This document shows, piece after piece, positions 1 through 7,265 of a stretch of 13,609 nt of DNA. Each line of letters begins with the position of its first letter. Position 1 is the stretch's first letter. The DNA is taken from the NCBI GenBank assembly GCA_902509805.1, contig CABWZL010000017.1, positions 1 through 13,609 on the forward strand, read 5' to 3'. Source of the stretch: an uncultured Bacteroidota bacterium (GTDB lineage: Bacteria > Bacteroidota > Bacteroidia > Flavobacteriales > Flavobacteriaceae). A program made the position numbers and the translations under genes. The notes under the pieces were generated by a model. That model was not told where the DNA came from. It ran no database searches and worked only from the letters and a program-made list of their open reading frames with translations.

Positions 1-5
1 TTTGA

Positions 6-40
6 AAATAAAATAAAATTTATAACAAATAAAATAAAAT
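6..40. repeat. Short direct repeat AAATAAAATAAAAT, two copies
   Basis: The same 14-base AT-only string occurs at 6-19 and 27-40, with a 21-base period, just past the stop codon of the SOUL gene. In such AT-rich DNA this can easily be chance or slippage. No hairpin that would serve as terminator is seen. Confidence 0.4.
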
Positions 41-42
41 CC

Positions 43-594
43 TTAATCAGAATAATTCACCTGGATTAGAATTTCATTTCTTCTGTTATAAAATTTTGTT
101 GGAGCATCATAAGAAAGTACATAATGATCACTTATCATTTCGAGTTTATTGTCCTCAATTATTTTTGATAGCAAATTTTTATATTCTTTTTCTTTTCTTT
201 TATTTGAATACCCTGAGTATTTAATTGCAGCAAAGTATTTTGGTTCTGATATATAGGCTTCAACTTCACTATCATTTGGAACAGGTAATTCACCAGAAAT
301 GAATTTTTTTGGAAGCACAAACTCCATTGTTCTGTTTTCATTTGACATATAAACAGGAGTAGTCATTGCAATTTTTTGATCACTTTTGTTATTGCCAGCT
401 ATATATCTAAATAACTTTCCAAAATTGTTATTTCTATCCATATTTGCTGAAACTTTAATCATAGCTGAACTGGGATAATATCTAATTTCAACTTCATCAA
501 TCTCATTAATAATTTCATATTCTTGAGTTTCATATTTTTGTGACATAGCAAATGCAGTGTTAAATAATAAAAAGGTTATCATTAATTTTTTCAT
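43..594 (-). CDS. Secreted SOUL-family heme-binding protein
   Basis: A 183-residue protein of the SOUL/HBP family, which in characterised members binds heme or related tetrapyrroles; the physiological role in bacteria is poorly known. Residues 1-18 form a short signal peptide (MKK, a hydrophobic stretch, then AFAMS-QK), so the product should be exported, probably to the periplasm. The domain covers about residues 21-180. Family hallmarks are visible: the YETQEYEI opening strand, EVEIRYYP (34-41), the phenylalanine-glycine turn followed by RYIAGNN (63-69), KIAMTTPV (74-81), EFVLP (91-95) and the terminal RRNEI (171-175). Length fits a single-domain family member. Its ATG overlaps the stop codon of the upstream fusion gene as ATGA (591-594), so the two are almost certainly co-transcribed and translationally coupled. 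Family assignment is strong; heme binding itself is inferred from the family. Confidence 0.9.
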   Translation of the reverse strand: MKKLMITFLLFNTAFAMSQKYETQEYEIINEIDEVEIRYYPSSAMIKVSANMDRNNNFGKLFRYIAGNNKSDQKIAMTTPVYMSNENRTMEFVLPKKFISGELPVPNDSEVEAYISEPKYFAAIKYSGYSNKRKEKEYKNLLSKIIEDNKLEMISDHYVLSYDAPTKFYNRRNEILIQVNYSD

Positions 595-3500
595 AACTGT
601 TTTTTTAAAAAATCCTCGTTAAGTATTTTACGAATGTAAAAAATAAACTTGTCACAATTATCCTTACAAAATGTTAAAGGTGGTTTAATTTTAATAACAT
701 TATTTTTTGGTCCATCCAAATTAGCAAGTATACCAAATTCTTTAAGTCGATTAACAATATATTTAGTTTCCTGATGCAGTGCGTTCATATTTTGATCAAT
801 AAATTCAATCCCAAGAAATAATCCTTGACCTCTAACATCTCCAATTATGTCAAATTCTTTAGATAATTTTTTAAGCACTTCTTTAAAGTAATTTCCAACT
901 ATTTTAGAATTTTCTTGTAGATTTTGATCCTTTATTACCCTTAAAACTTTTGTCCCAATTGAGCAAGAAACAGGGTTCCCTCCAAATGTATTGAAGAATT
1001 CCATTCCATTTGCAAAGCTCTGGGCTATTTCTTTTGTACATACCACAGCTCCAATAGGATGTCCATTTCCTAGAGGTTTTCCAACAGTAATGATGTCAGG
1101 TATAACATCATGAAGTTGAAACCCCCAAAACGATTTACCTAATCTACCACAGCCAACCTGAACCTCATCTGAAATACAAACCCCACCATTTTTTCTGATT
1201 ATTTCATATGATTTTTTTAAAAAACCTTGAGGAAGCTCAACCTGACCACCACAACTTATTATAGGTTCTATTATGAACCCTCCCAGGCCTCTTTTTTTTG
1301 ATTTTATATTTTCAATACAACTCTCTACTTCACTTAAATAGCCATCAATAATATTTTGCCCTTTATATTTTCCATTAAATTCTGTTGGCATTGAGATAAC
1401 ATGAGTATTTTCAGGCGCACCCTTACCACCTTTACCGTCAAATTTATAAGATGAAATGTCAACACATATATTAGTATTCCCATGATAACCATGCTCTGAA
1501 ACTATTATGTCATTTTCTCCAGTGTGTGATTTCATCATTCTAATAGCTAATTCATTTGCTTCACTTCCAGAGTTTACAAAGTGAACAACACTTAATTCTT
1601 TAGGGAGAGTATCAAGTAGTTCTTTAGAGAGTTCATTAATATTTTTATGTAAATATCTTGAGTTAGTGTTTAAAACTGACATTTGACTTTGTCCTTCACT
1701 TACAACTGATTCATTCTCATGACCTACATGAGCTACATTGTTCACTGTGTCAAGATATTTTTTTCCAAATTTATCAATCAAATACACACCTTCTCCTCTT
1801 ACAATATGAATTGGGTTGTCATAATGAAGTTTGAGGCTTTTTCCAAGATTTTCATCTCGGAATTTGATAAGTTCATCATCTGTATCTTGTTTATTATTTT
1901 CTAGATTTGTAGCCTTAAAAAGTAGATTAGGATTAGGACATAAATCTCTCCAAACATCAATTTGATTATAATAACATACTCCAGGATAATCTACCTCATA
2001 ATTAAGCATTGACAGCATTATTTGAAAATGAAGATGGGGTGCCCAATTTCCGTTTTCTGGATAATCTCCAATCTCTGCAATTTTATCACCTTTTTTAATC
2101 TTTTTTCCAATAGTATTTTTCAATACACTTTCAACGGTATTATGTCCATAGAGAGTATAAAATTCAAGATTATTTATATTATGTTTTATAATTACTAGCC
2201 CTCCATATTCTTTATTTCCTTTATCATTAACAGCTGCAACTACCTCTCCATCAAATATTGAATTTACTTCTGTGCCAGGGGGCAGCCAAAAATCTAATCC
2301 TAAATGAATAGTTCTGCTTTCATCACCAAAATTCCCCAATTTTTCATAAGAACTTGAAGTGTAAATAGATCTTGGCTCAAGATACCCACCAGTTATGATT
2401 TTGTTGGGATTTTGTTTTTGAAGTTTTTCAATTTTATATTGAAATAAATCTAAATCCTCAATTTCATTTCTACTTCCAATCCACTTACTACCTACACTTA
2501 AATCAATATTATAAAACTCATTTTGTTTAATATTCGGGAATAAATCATTTACTGAAAAATGATTCTCTTGTGCCCACTCATAAAACTTTTTTTGGTTAGG
2601 ATGAGAATTCAAGTTACATGCATTTCTAAACGAGTAATATGCAAATTCTGGATCAACTTCAGTCCATTTTTTAAGTAGGTTCCAAGCGGGTTTTTCACTT
2701 ATTAGTAGATATTTATTATCAGGCTCTTTAGATCTATTAATTAAAGATTTTGTAACAGAAATTACAAGTCTCATGCCAATCAAATTGTATAATAATTTTA
2801 GTTCAGCATCATTAATATTTAAGATTTCATTGTATCCAGTAATTATTTCACAACATGCTGATAGTGGATCATTTAAATTCATAATTCCATAGGAACATGT
2901 AATTGCTAGATCATTTATAGTTTGAGTATAAACAGAGTCGCCAAAATCAATAATTGATTTAACTGATGGACTTATTAAGTCATTAGATACAATAATATTG
3001 TTATCATTAATATCATTATGAATAATTGACTTTGCAAACTCATTATAAATTGGAAGGTTTTTTTTAAAATCTTGAATATGTTTAAAAAGAATTATTTTAT
3101 CATTATTATTAAATTCATCAATATGATTTTCAACCCATAATGAATTTGAAATATCCCACTCAATTTCTCTTTTGGAAAAGGAATGATTAAAACCAATAAG
3201 TGAATTTGAGAGTTTAGCAGTTTTAGATCCTAACTCGTTTCTTAAAGATTGGTTATGAGGGTTTACTTGACTCCATAGTCTTCCATCTATCCAAGACAAT
3301 AATCTAACAGATCGGTCTCTTCCTAAACTATCTTTTGTCACACATGATTTTCTTCCATTAGTTGTTAATATATTTCTTGCTAATTCGATTTCACAGTTTT
3401 TATTTAAATGATCTAGCAGTTTAATTTGAAAATCTGTATAATCAGATTCAAAATCAGGTCTTGATATTTTAAGTAAATAGTGTTTGCCTTTTAATGATTG

Positions 3501-3620
3501 AACTTTAAAATTAAAATCTATTTCACCATCAAGTTTTTCAATGGAGCCTTTAATATCATAATTAAGTGCAAGTATTTTTTGTGCTTCTTTAATCGATATT
3601 TTTGAGTTTTCTAATACCAT
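591..3620 (-). CDS. Trimodular APH kinase / M23 metallopeptidase-like / class-III PLP phospho-lyase fusion
   Basis: A 1009-residue, apparently cytosolic protein with no signal peptide or membrane segment. Domain 1 (about 1-330) is an aminoglycoside-phosphotransferase-fold small-molecule kinase. It has the catalytic loop HNDINDNN (201-208, Asp203 and Asn208) and the metal-binding IDFGD (224-228). Domain 2 (about 400-570) is an M23/LytM domain with HxxxD (His439, Asp443), His493 and HLH (529-531), so the complete zinc and catalytic set is present. Domain 3 (about 585-1005) is a class-III PLP enzyme with NSGSEAN (683-689), YHG (712-714), DEVQ (818-821) and the Schiff-base Lys848 in GKPLGNGHP. 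That last motif resembles ethanolamine-phosphate and 5-phosphohydroxylysine phospho-lyases (ETNPPL/PHYKPL) more than ordinary transaminases. In animals, hydroxylysine kinase (an APH-fold enzyme) and PHYKPL act in sequence, so the likely role is to phosphorylate an amino alcohol and then eliminate phosphate and ammonia to give an aldehyde. The substrate (hydroxylysine, ethanolamine or another) cannot be read from the sequence. The ATG at 3620 places the kinase fold at its normal start. The gene is followed by the SOUL gene through an ATGA overlap. Confidence 0.9.
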   Translation of the reverse strand: MVLENSKISIKEAQKILALNYDIKGSIEKLDGEIDFNFKVQSLKGKHYLLKISRPDFESDYTDFQIKLLDHLNKNCEIELARNILTTNGRKSCVTKDSLGRDRSVRLLSWIDGRLWSQVNPHNQSLRNELGSKTAKLSNSLIGFNHSFSKREIEWDISNSLWVENHIDEFNNNDKIILFKHIQDFKKNLPIYNEFAKSIIHNDINDNNIIVSNDLISPSVKSIIDFGDSVYTQTINDLAITCSYGIMNLNDPLSACCEIITGYNEILNINDAELKLLYNLIGMRLVISVTKSLINRSKEPDNKYLLISEKPAWNLLKKWTEVDPEFAYYSFRNACNLNSHPNQKKFYEWAQENHFSVNDLFPNIKQNEFYNIDLSVGSKWIGSRNEIEDLDLFQYKIEKLQKQNPNKIITGGYLEPRSIYTSSSYEKLGNFGDESRTIHLGLDFWLPPGTEVNSIFDGEVVAAVNDKGNKEYGGLVIIKHNINNLEFYTLYGHNTVESVLKNTIGKKIKKGDKIAEIGDYPENGNWAPHLHFQIMLSMLNYEVDYPGVCYYNQIDVWRDLCPNPNLLFKATNLENNKQDTDDELIKFRDENLGKSLKLHYDNPIHIVRGEGVYLIDKFGKKYLDTVNNVAHVGHENESVVSEGQSQMSVLNTNSRYLHKNINELSKELLDTLPKELSVVHFVNSGSEANELAIRMMKSHTGENDIIVSEHGYHGNTNICVDISSYKFDGKGGKGAPENTHVISMPTEFNGKYKGQNIIDGYLSEVESCIENIKSKKRGLGGFIIEPIISCGGQVELPQGFLKKSYEIIRKNGGVCISDEVQVGCGRLGKSFWGFQLHDVIPDIITVGKPLGNGHPIGAVVCTKEIAQSFANGMEFFNTFGGNPVSCSIGTKVLRVIKDQNLQENSKIVGNYFKEVLKKLSKEFDIIGDVRGQGLFLGIEFIDQNMNALHQETKYIVNRLKEFGILANLDGPKNNVIKIKPPLTFCKDNCDKFIFYIRKILNEDFLKKQL

Positions 3621-3661
3621 TTGAATTGTTACTGATATACTAATTTTTGTTATTCAGCTTT

Positions 3662-3669
3662 TAAGTTTG
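3662..3669 (+). promoter_or_regulatory. Possible Bacteroidota -7 box (TAAGTTTG) before the DUF805 gene
   Basis: TAAGTTTG matches the TAnnTTTG consensus used by the primary sigma factor of Bacteroidota. It lies 12 bases before the ATG of the DUF805 gene, in the 61-bp gap between divergent genes. No TTG-type -33 element sits at the expected spacing, and the implied leader would be only a few nucleotides. This is a weak call. Confidence 0.25.
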
Positions 3670-3681
3670 TAAATTAAAAAA

Positions 3682-4065
3682 ATGGAATGGTATTTAAAAG
3701 TAATCAATTCTTATTTTGACTTTAATGGAAGGGCAAGAAGAAAAGAGTATTGGATGTTTGTTTTAATTAATTCAATTATTTCAATTGTATCATTTTATTT
3801 AGATAATATTCTGGGAACAGCTTTTGCTATAGGATATGGTCCTATTTATATTGGATATGGCCTGGCTGTTCTTATACCATCAATTGCAGTGGCAATAAGG
3901 AGGCTTCATGATGTGGGAAAAAGTGGATGGATGTATCTTCTTATTATACTTCCGATAATTGGACCAATCTGGTTAATTATACTATTTGTTACAGAAGGAG
4001 AGCTAGGTGAAAATCAATTTGGACCAAATCCAAAGAATGAAAATTTTGAAAATAGAAATTTTTAA
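3682..4065 (+). CDS. DUF805 family inner-membrane protein
   Basis: A 127-residue membrane protein of the DUF805 (YhaH/YiiR-like) family, whose molecular function is not established. The family signature is complete: an N-terminal aromatic segment MEWYLKVINSYFDFNGRA, the basic RARRKEYW (17-24), a central conserved AIRRLHDVGKSGW (71-83), and the terminal GENQFGPNP (109-117). Hydrophobic segments at about 25-45, 55-72 and 84-104 suggest three membrane helices, with the RRLHD loop between the last two. It stands alone on the plus strand between a divergent fusion gene and a convergent aldo/keto reductase gene, whose stop codon is only 13 bp past its own. Family assignment is firm; no specific role can be given. 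Confidence 0.92.
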   Translation: MEWYLKVINSYFDFNGRARRKEYWMFVLINSIISIVSFYLDNILGTAFAIGYGPIYIGYGLAVLIPSIAVAIRRLHDVGKSGWMYLLIILPIIGPIWLIILFVTEGELGENQFGPNPKNENFENRNF

Positions 4066-4078
4066 AATCTAATCTATC

Positions 4079-5110
4079 TTAAGGTGCTGGATTTGGAATT
4101 TTCTCACTAACTAAATTAATTTCAGAAATAATTTCTTTTGAGAGCTTAAGATTTATACTATTTATGTTCTCTTTAAGTTGTTCCATATTTGTTGCACCTA
4201 TAATATTGCTTGTAACAAATGGCCTATCATTAACAAAAGCTAATGACATTTCAGCTAAACTTAAATTATGTTTATTGGCAATATTATAATAAAGTTCTGT
4301 TGCTTCAAAACATTTTTCATTACTGAAACGAGCTAAATTTGAGAATAAGTTTAATCTACTGTTTTTGGGCATATTACCATTTCTGTATTTACCAGACAAC
4401 ACTCCAAAGCCTAGAGGAGAATATGCTAGAAGTCCAACATTTTCTCTTTTACAAATTTCAGCACTTCCAACTTCAAATAATCTATTTAAAAGAGAATAAG
4501 GATTCTGAATTGTTATCATTTTTGGTAGCCCTGTTTTTGAATATTCTAGATATTTCATTATTCCCCAGGCATTTTCATTAGACAATCCTACATGTCTAAC
4601 TTTTCCTGAGTCAACTATTTTTTTTAGAGTTTCTAAATTTTCTTTAAAGTTATCTTCCCAGCCATCGTTTATGTATTCAAATCCTCTTTTTCCAAAATAA
4701 TTTGTTGCTCTATCTGGCCAGTGGAGTTGGTATAAGTCTAGATAATCAGTTTTTAATCTTTTAAGACTTCCGTTTACAGCATCTTCAATAGAATCACCTT
4801 TATAACCTGTCTTTCTAATGTGAGCAGTGTAATCTCCAGGGCCTGCAATTTTGGAAGCCAAAATAATTTTGTCTCTAGAGTTTCTAGATTTAATCCAATT
4901 ACCTATAATTTTTTCTGTATCAGCATATCTTTCAGGTGATGCAGGAACAGGATATAGTTCTGCAGTATCAAAAAAATTTACACCTTGATCCAGGCTATAA
5001 TCCATTTGCTCAAATGCCTCAGCCTCTGAATTTTGTCTACCCCAAGTCATAGTTCCAAGACATATTTTACTTATGTCAATATCTGTACCTGGCAGTTTAT
5101 TGTATTCCAT
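4079..5110 (-). CDS. tas: Tas-type NADP-dependent aldo/keto reductase
   Basis: A 343-residue aldo/keto reductase very similar along its whole length to E. coli Tas as I remember that sequence. Shared segments include LGTMTWG (18-24), QNSEA, the tetrapyrrole-independent AELYPVP (50-56), SLKRLKTDYLDLYQLHWP (115-132) and TIQNPYSLLNR, and the same proline-alanine-proline C-terminus. The AKR catalytic tetrad is present as Asp48, Tyr53, Lys87 and His130, so it should be an active carbonyl reductase; the physiological substrate of Tas-type enzymes is unknown. I start it at the ATG at 5110. The frame stays open upstream to 5224, but the extra 38 residues are basic, unrelated to the family and would overlap the methyltransferase gene. 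The real start leaves a 13-bp gap after that gene, so the two form an operon. Its end faces the DUF805 gene with no visible terminator hairpin between them. Confidence 0.9.
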   Translation of the reverse strand: MEYNKLPGTDIDISKICLGTMTWGRQNSEAEAFEQMDYSLDQGVNFFDTAELYPVPASPERYADTEKIIGNWIKSRNSRDKIILASKIAGPGDYTAHIRKTGYKGDSIEDAVNGSLKRLKTDYLDLYQLHWPDRATNYFGKRGFEYINDGWEDNFKENLETLKKIVDSGKVRHVGLSNENAWGIMKYLEYSKTGLPKMITIQNPYSLLNRLFEVGSAEICKRENVGLLAYSPLGFGVLSGKYRNGNMPKNSRLNLFSNLARFSNEKCFEATELYYNIANKHNLSLAEMSLAFVNDRPFVTSNIIGATNMEQLKENINSINLKLSKEIISEINLVSEKIPNPAP

Positions 5111-5123
5111 AACTTTTATTAAT

Positions 5124-5726
5124 TTATTTTGATGAGAAGCTGCAAAATATAAAATTTTGAGTTGTTTCAAAAGGAGTCGTGTGATTAATGTATTCCGCCT
5201 TTTCAATTTCCATAGAATCTTCAAATAATTTACTCAATAGACTTTTATCATATTGAGTAATTTCTAGTCCACTACATTTTTTTGGACCTGAAGTTGAAAA
5301 AGTTCCAACTATAAAATTTTCAGAATTTTGTTTTACATTTTCAACATATCTATTAATTTCAATATTAGAGGTTAAGAAATGAAAAACAGCTCTATCATGC
5401 CATAGTGCATATTTTTTTTTGGGTGCAAAATTATTTATATCACATACAATCCAATCAACTTTTTTAGATTTTTCACCAAGCCTATCCTTAGCTCTTTTGA
5501 TTGCACTTTCAGAAATATCAAGAACAGAAATATTTTGGTATTCGTTATCAAGAAGATAGTCAACAAATTTACTTTCACCTCCTCCAACATCAATTATTGG
5601 AGATGTTTTGCTTAATTTAAAATCTTCAAAAAATTCAATCGATGTTACTGGTATTTCTTGAGTCCAAGATACCTCTTGAGGACTTTTTTCTGAGTAAATT
5701 TTTTCCCAATGTGATTTGGTTGACAT
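5124..5726 (-). CDS. Class I SAM-dependent methyltransferase
   Basis: A 200-residue small-molecule-type methyltransferase. The N-terminus SHWEKIYSEKSPQEVSWTQ (5-23) is characteristic of a widespread group of stand-alone bacterial methyltransferases. Motif I is DVGGGES (46-52), with the SAM-ribose acidic residue Asp70 in VLDIS and the adenine-loop Asp96 in CDI. The WHDRAVFHF segment (109-117) corresponds to the post-II strand and helix typical of this group. There is no signal peptide or membrane helix, so it is cytosolic. The substrate cannot be predicted; relatives are often annotated only as methyltransferase-domain or thiopurine-methyltransferase-like proteins. It is the first gene of a two-gene minus-strand unit with the Tas-type reductase 13 bp downstream, and it is divergent from the APC permease gene across a 67-bp gap. 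Confidence 0.88.
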   Translation of the reverse strand: MSTKSHWEKIYSEKSPQEVSWTQEIPVTSIEFFEDFKLSKTSPIIDVGGGESKFVDYLLDNEYQNISVLDISESAIKRAKDRLGEKSKKVDWIVCDINNFAPKKKYALWHDRAVFHFLTSNIEINRYVENVKQNSENFIVGTFSTSGPKKCSGLEITQYDKSLLSKLFEDSMEIEKAEYINHTTPFETTQNFIFCSFSSK

Positions 5727-5793
5727 TTTTTAAATGTACAAAAAGTAGTTCTAAATAATATGTAATTTGCAGGACCATTAAAATTTAAACACT

Positions 5794-7263
5794 GTGAATA
5801 AAAATAAGTTGATCAGGCAAATGGGATTGTTATTAATAACTGCTACTGGAATTTGTTCTATGATGGGTGCTTCAATAAATGTTATACCCTTCATGATCCA
5901 AAAAAATGTACCTGGAATTGGACCGTATGTTGTGCCAGCATTTTTATTTGCTGCAATTCCTGCTGTGTTTGCTGCATTTGCATATGCAATATTATCATCT
6001 GCTATGCCAAGAGCAGGAGGAAGCTATTTGTATGCAAGTAGAGGGCTAAATCCATATCTTGGATTTATAGCAAGTTTTTCTCAGTGGTTTGGTTTATCAA
6101 TTGTTATTGGAGTTATTTCTTATATAATTGTTCCATTTATTCGTGATATTTTTTTCAATTTAGAATTTTATAATATTTCTAATTTTTTGGAAGTAGGGTC
6201 TATAAGATTGATAATATCACTTTTATTTATATGGCTTTTTGTTTATGTAAATATTATTGGAGGTAAACTATATAGAAACACACTTATCCCAATGTTAATT
6301 ATAATGTTTAGCTTGGGAAGTATAGTAATTATATCTGGTTTACTTTTTGATCAAAATGATTTTATTGATTCTGTCTATAGAATTGAAAGTAGAATTATTG
6401 AACCTGTCTTGGAAAAGTCATTTGATTGGAGGATATTTCTAACGGCATCTACTTTAATGTTTTCAAGTTTTATAGGTTTTGATGCAATTGCCCAAACAGG
6501 TAATGAAGCTAAAAACCCTACAAAAAATATTCCGAGAGCAATTTTATTGGCAATTTTCATAGTTTCACTTTATTATATTCTATTTACTATTTCAGTTTAT
6601 AATATTATTCCATGGAATTTTGTAGCAGATGAATCTTTGATAAAGGATATAACTGCTCCAGGATTACTTAGTTATGTTTTACCTTCTTTTTGGGGAACAC
6701 TTATTTTAATTGGAGCAGCAATAGCTCTTATAAATGATTTGCCAGCAATGATTTTATCTGTTTCAAGACTAATGTTTGCATGGTCTAAGGATAATATTTT
6801 TCCTGAAAAAATTTCAGAAATTCATCCTAAGTTTAACACACCTTATAGGGCAATAATATATGTAGGTATTGTTGCAAGTATAGGCGCATTTGGATCTCAT
6901 TTTGCAGGAGATTTTTTCTTAGGAATTGATATTATGGTTACAGCAATGATGATAAATTTTCTATTAATGTGTATGACACTCATTTCTATTAAGAGAGTAA
7001 ATCCAATACTCTATAATAGTATCACAATAGTAAAAAACAGAACAATTCAGCTTTTAATTGGTTTCATGGGATCGATTATAATTTTAATATTTTTAGTTAT
7101 TCATACCCTTAAGGATCTATCATCAAATGTAGATGGATGGTATTTTCATTCAACTTATATTTACTTGATTGTTATGATAGCAGCAACTTTGTATTTTTTA
7201 ATAAGATGGAATAGAGTAAAAACTAAAAACATTGATACATATAAAAAATTACCATTGGAATAG
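5794..7263 (+). CDS. APC-superfamily amino acid/amine permease
   Basis: A 489-residue polytopic membrane protein with about twelve predicted helices (around 11-34, 44-68, 88-113, 137-156, 163-184, 215-235, 248-270, 290-325, 352-370, 372-397, 418-437 and 452-472). APC hallmarks are seen: the helix 2-3 loop PRAGGSYLYASRG (72-84), the helix 6 segment GFDAIAQTGNEAKNPTKNIP (228-247), and SVSRLMFAWSKD (322-333) followed by a conserved HPKFNTPYRA loop. It should import an amino acid or related amine by proton or sodium symport, or exchange; the substrate is not readable. I start at GTG 5794 because it keeps the conserved basic NKNKLIRQMGL before helix 1. An in-frame ATG at 5821 would remove most of it, and a stop codon lies just upstream of the GTG. 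Two bases separate it from the reductase-Rid gene, making it the first gene of a three-gene operon. Confidence 0.9.
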   Translation: MNKNKLIRQMGLLLITATGICSMMGASINVIPFMIQKNVPGIGPYVVPAFLFAAIPAVFAAFAYAILSSAMPRAGGSYLYASRGLNPYLGFIASFSQWFGLSIVIGVISYIIVPFIRDIFFNLEFYNISNFLEVGSIRLIISLLFIWLFVYVNIIGGKLYRNTLIPMLIIMFSLGSIVIISGLLFDQNDFIDSVYRIESRIIEPVLEKSFDWRIFLTASTLMFSSFIGFDAIAQTGNEAKNPTKNIPRAILLAIFIVSLYYILFTISVYNIIPWNFVADESLIKDITAPGLLSYVLPSFWGTLILIGAAIALINDLPAMILSVSRLMFAWSKDNIFPEKISEIHPKFNTPYRAIIYVGIVASIGAFGSHFAGDFFLGIDIMVTAMMINFLLMCMTLISIKRVNPILYNSITIVKNRTIQLLIGFMGSIIILIFLVIHTLKDLSSNVDGWYFHSTYIYLIVMIAATLYFLIRWNRVKTKNIDTYKKLPLE

Positions 7264-7265
7264 TT

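Noticed and set aside
1719..1904. 61-codon plus-strand open frame within the fusion gene
   Set aside because: It is antisense to the linker and PLP-domain coding region; its composition reflects the complementary strand only.
5111..5224. Upstream in-frame extension of the Tas-type reductase by 38 residues
   Set aside because: The extra residues are unrelated to the family, and the extension overlaps the methyltransferase gene by about 100 bp; the ATG at 5110 gives the exact family N-terminus.
5755..5775. TAATTTGC as a promoter -7 box for the permease operon
   Set aside because: It is one base short of the TAnnTTTG consensus and has no matching -33 element, so I did not list it as a feature, although a promoter must lie in this gap.
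5853..6041. Cysteine-rich 62-codon open frame, superficially like a metal-binding small protein
   Set aside because: It lies wholly inside the permease gene in another frame; the cysteines arise from TGT/TGC read out of frame in codons for hydrophobic residues.
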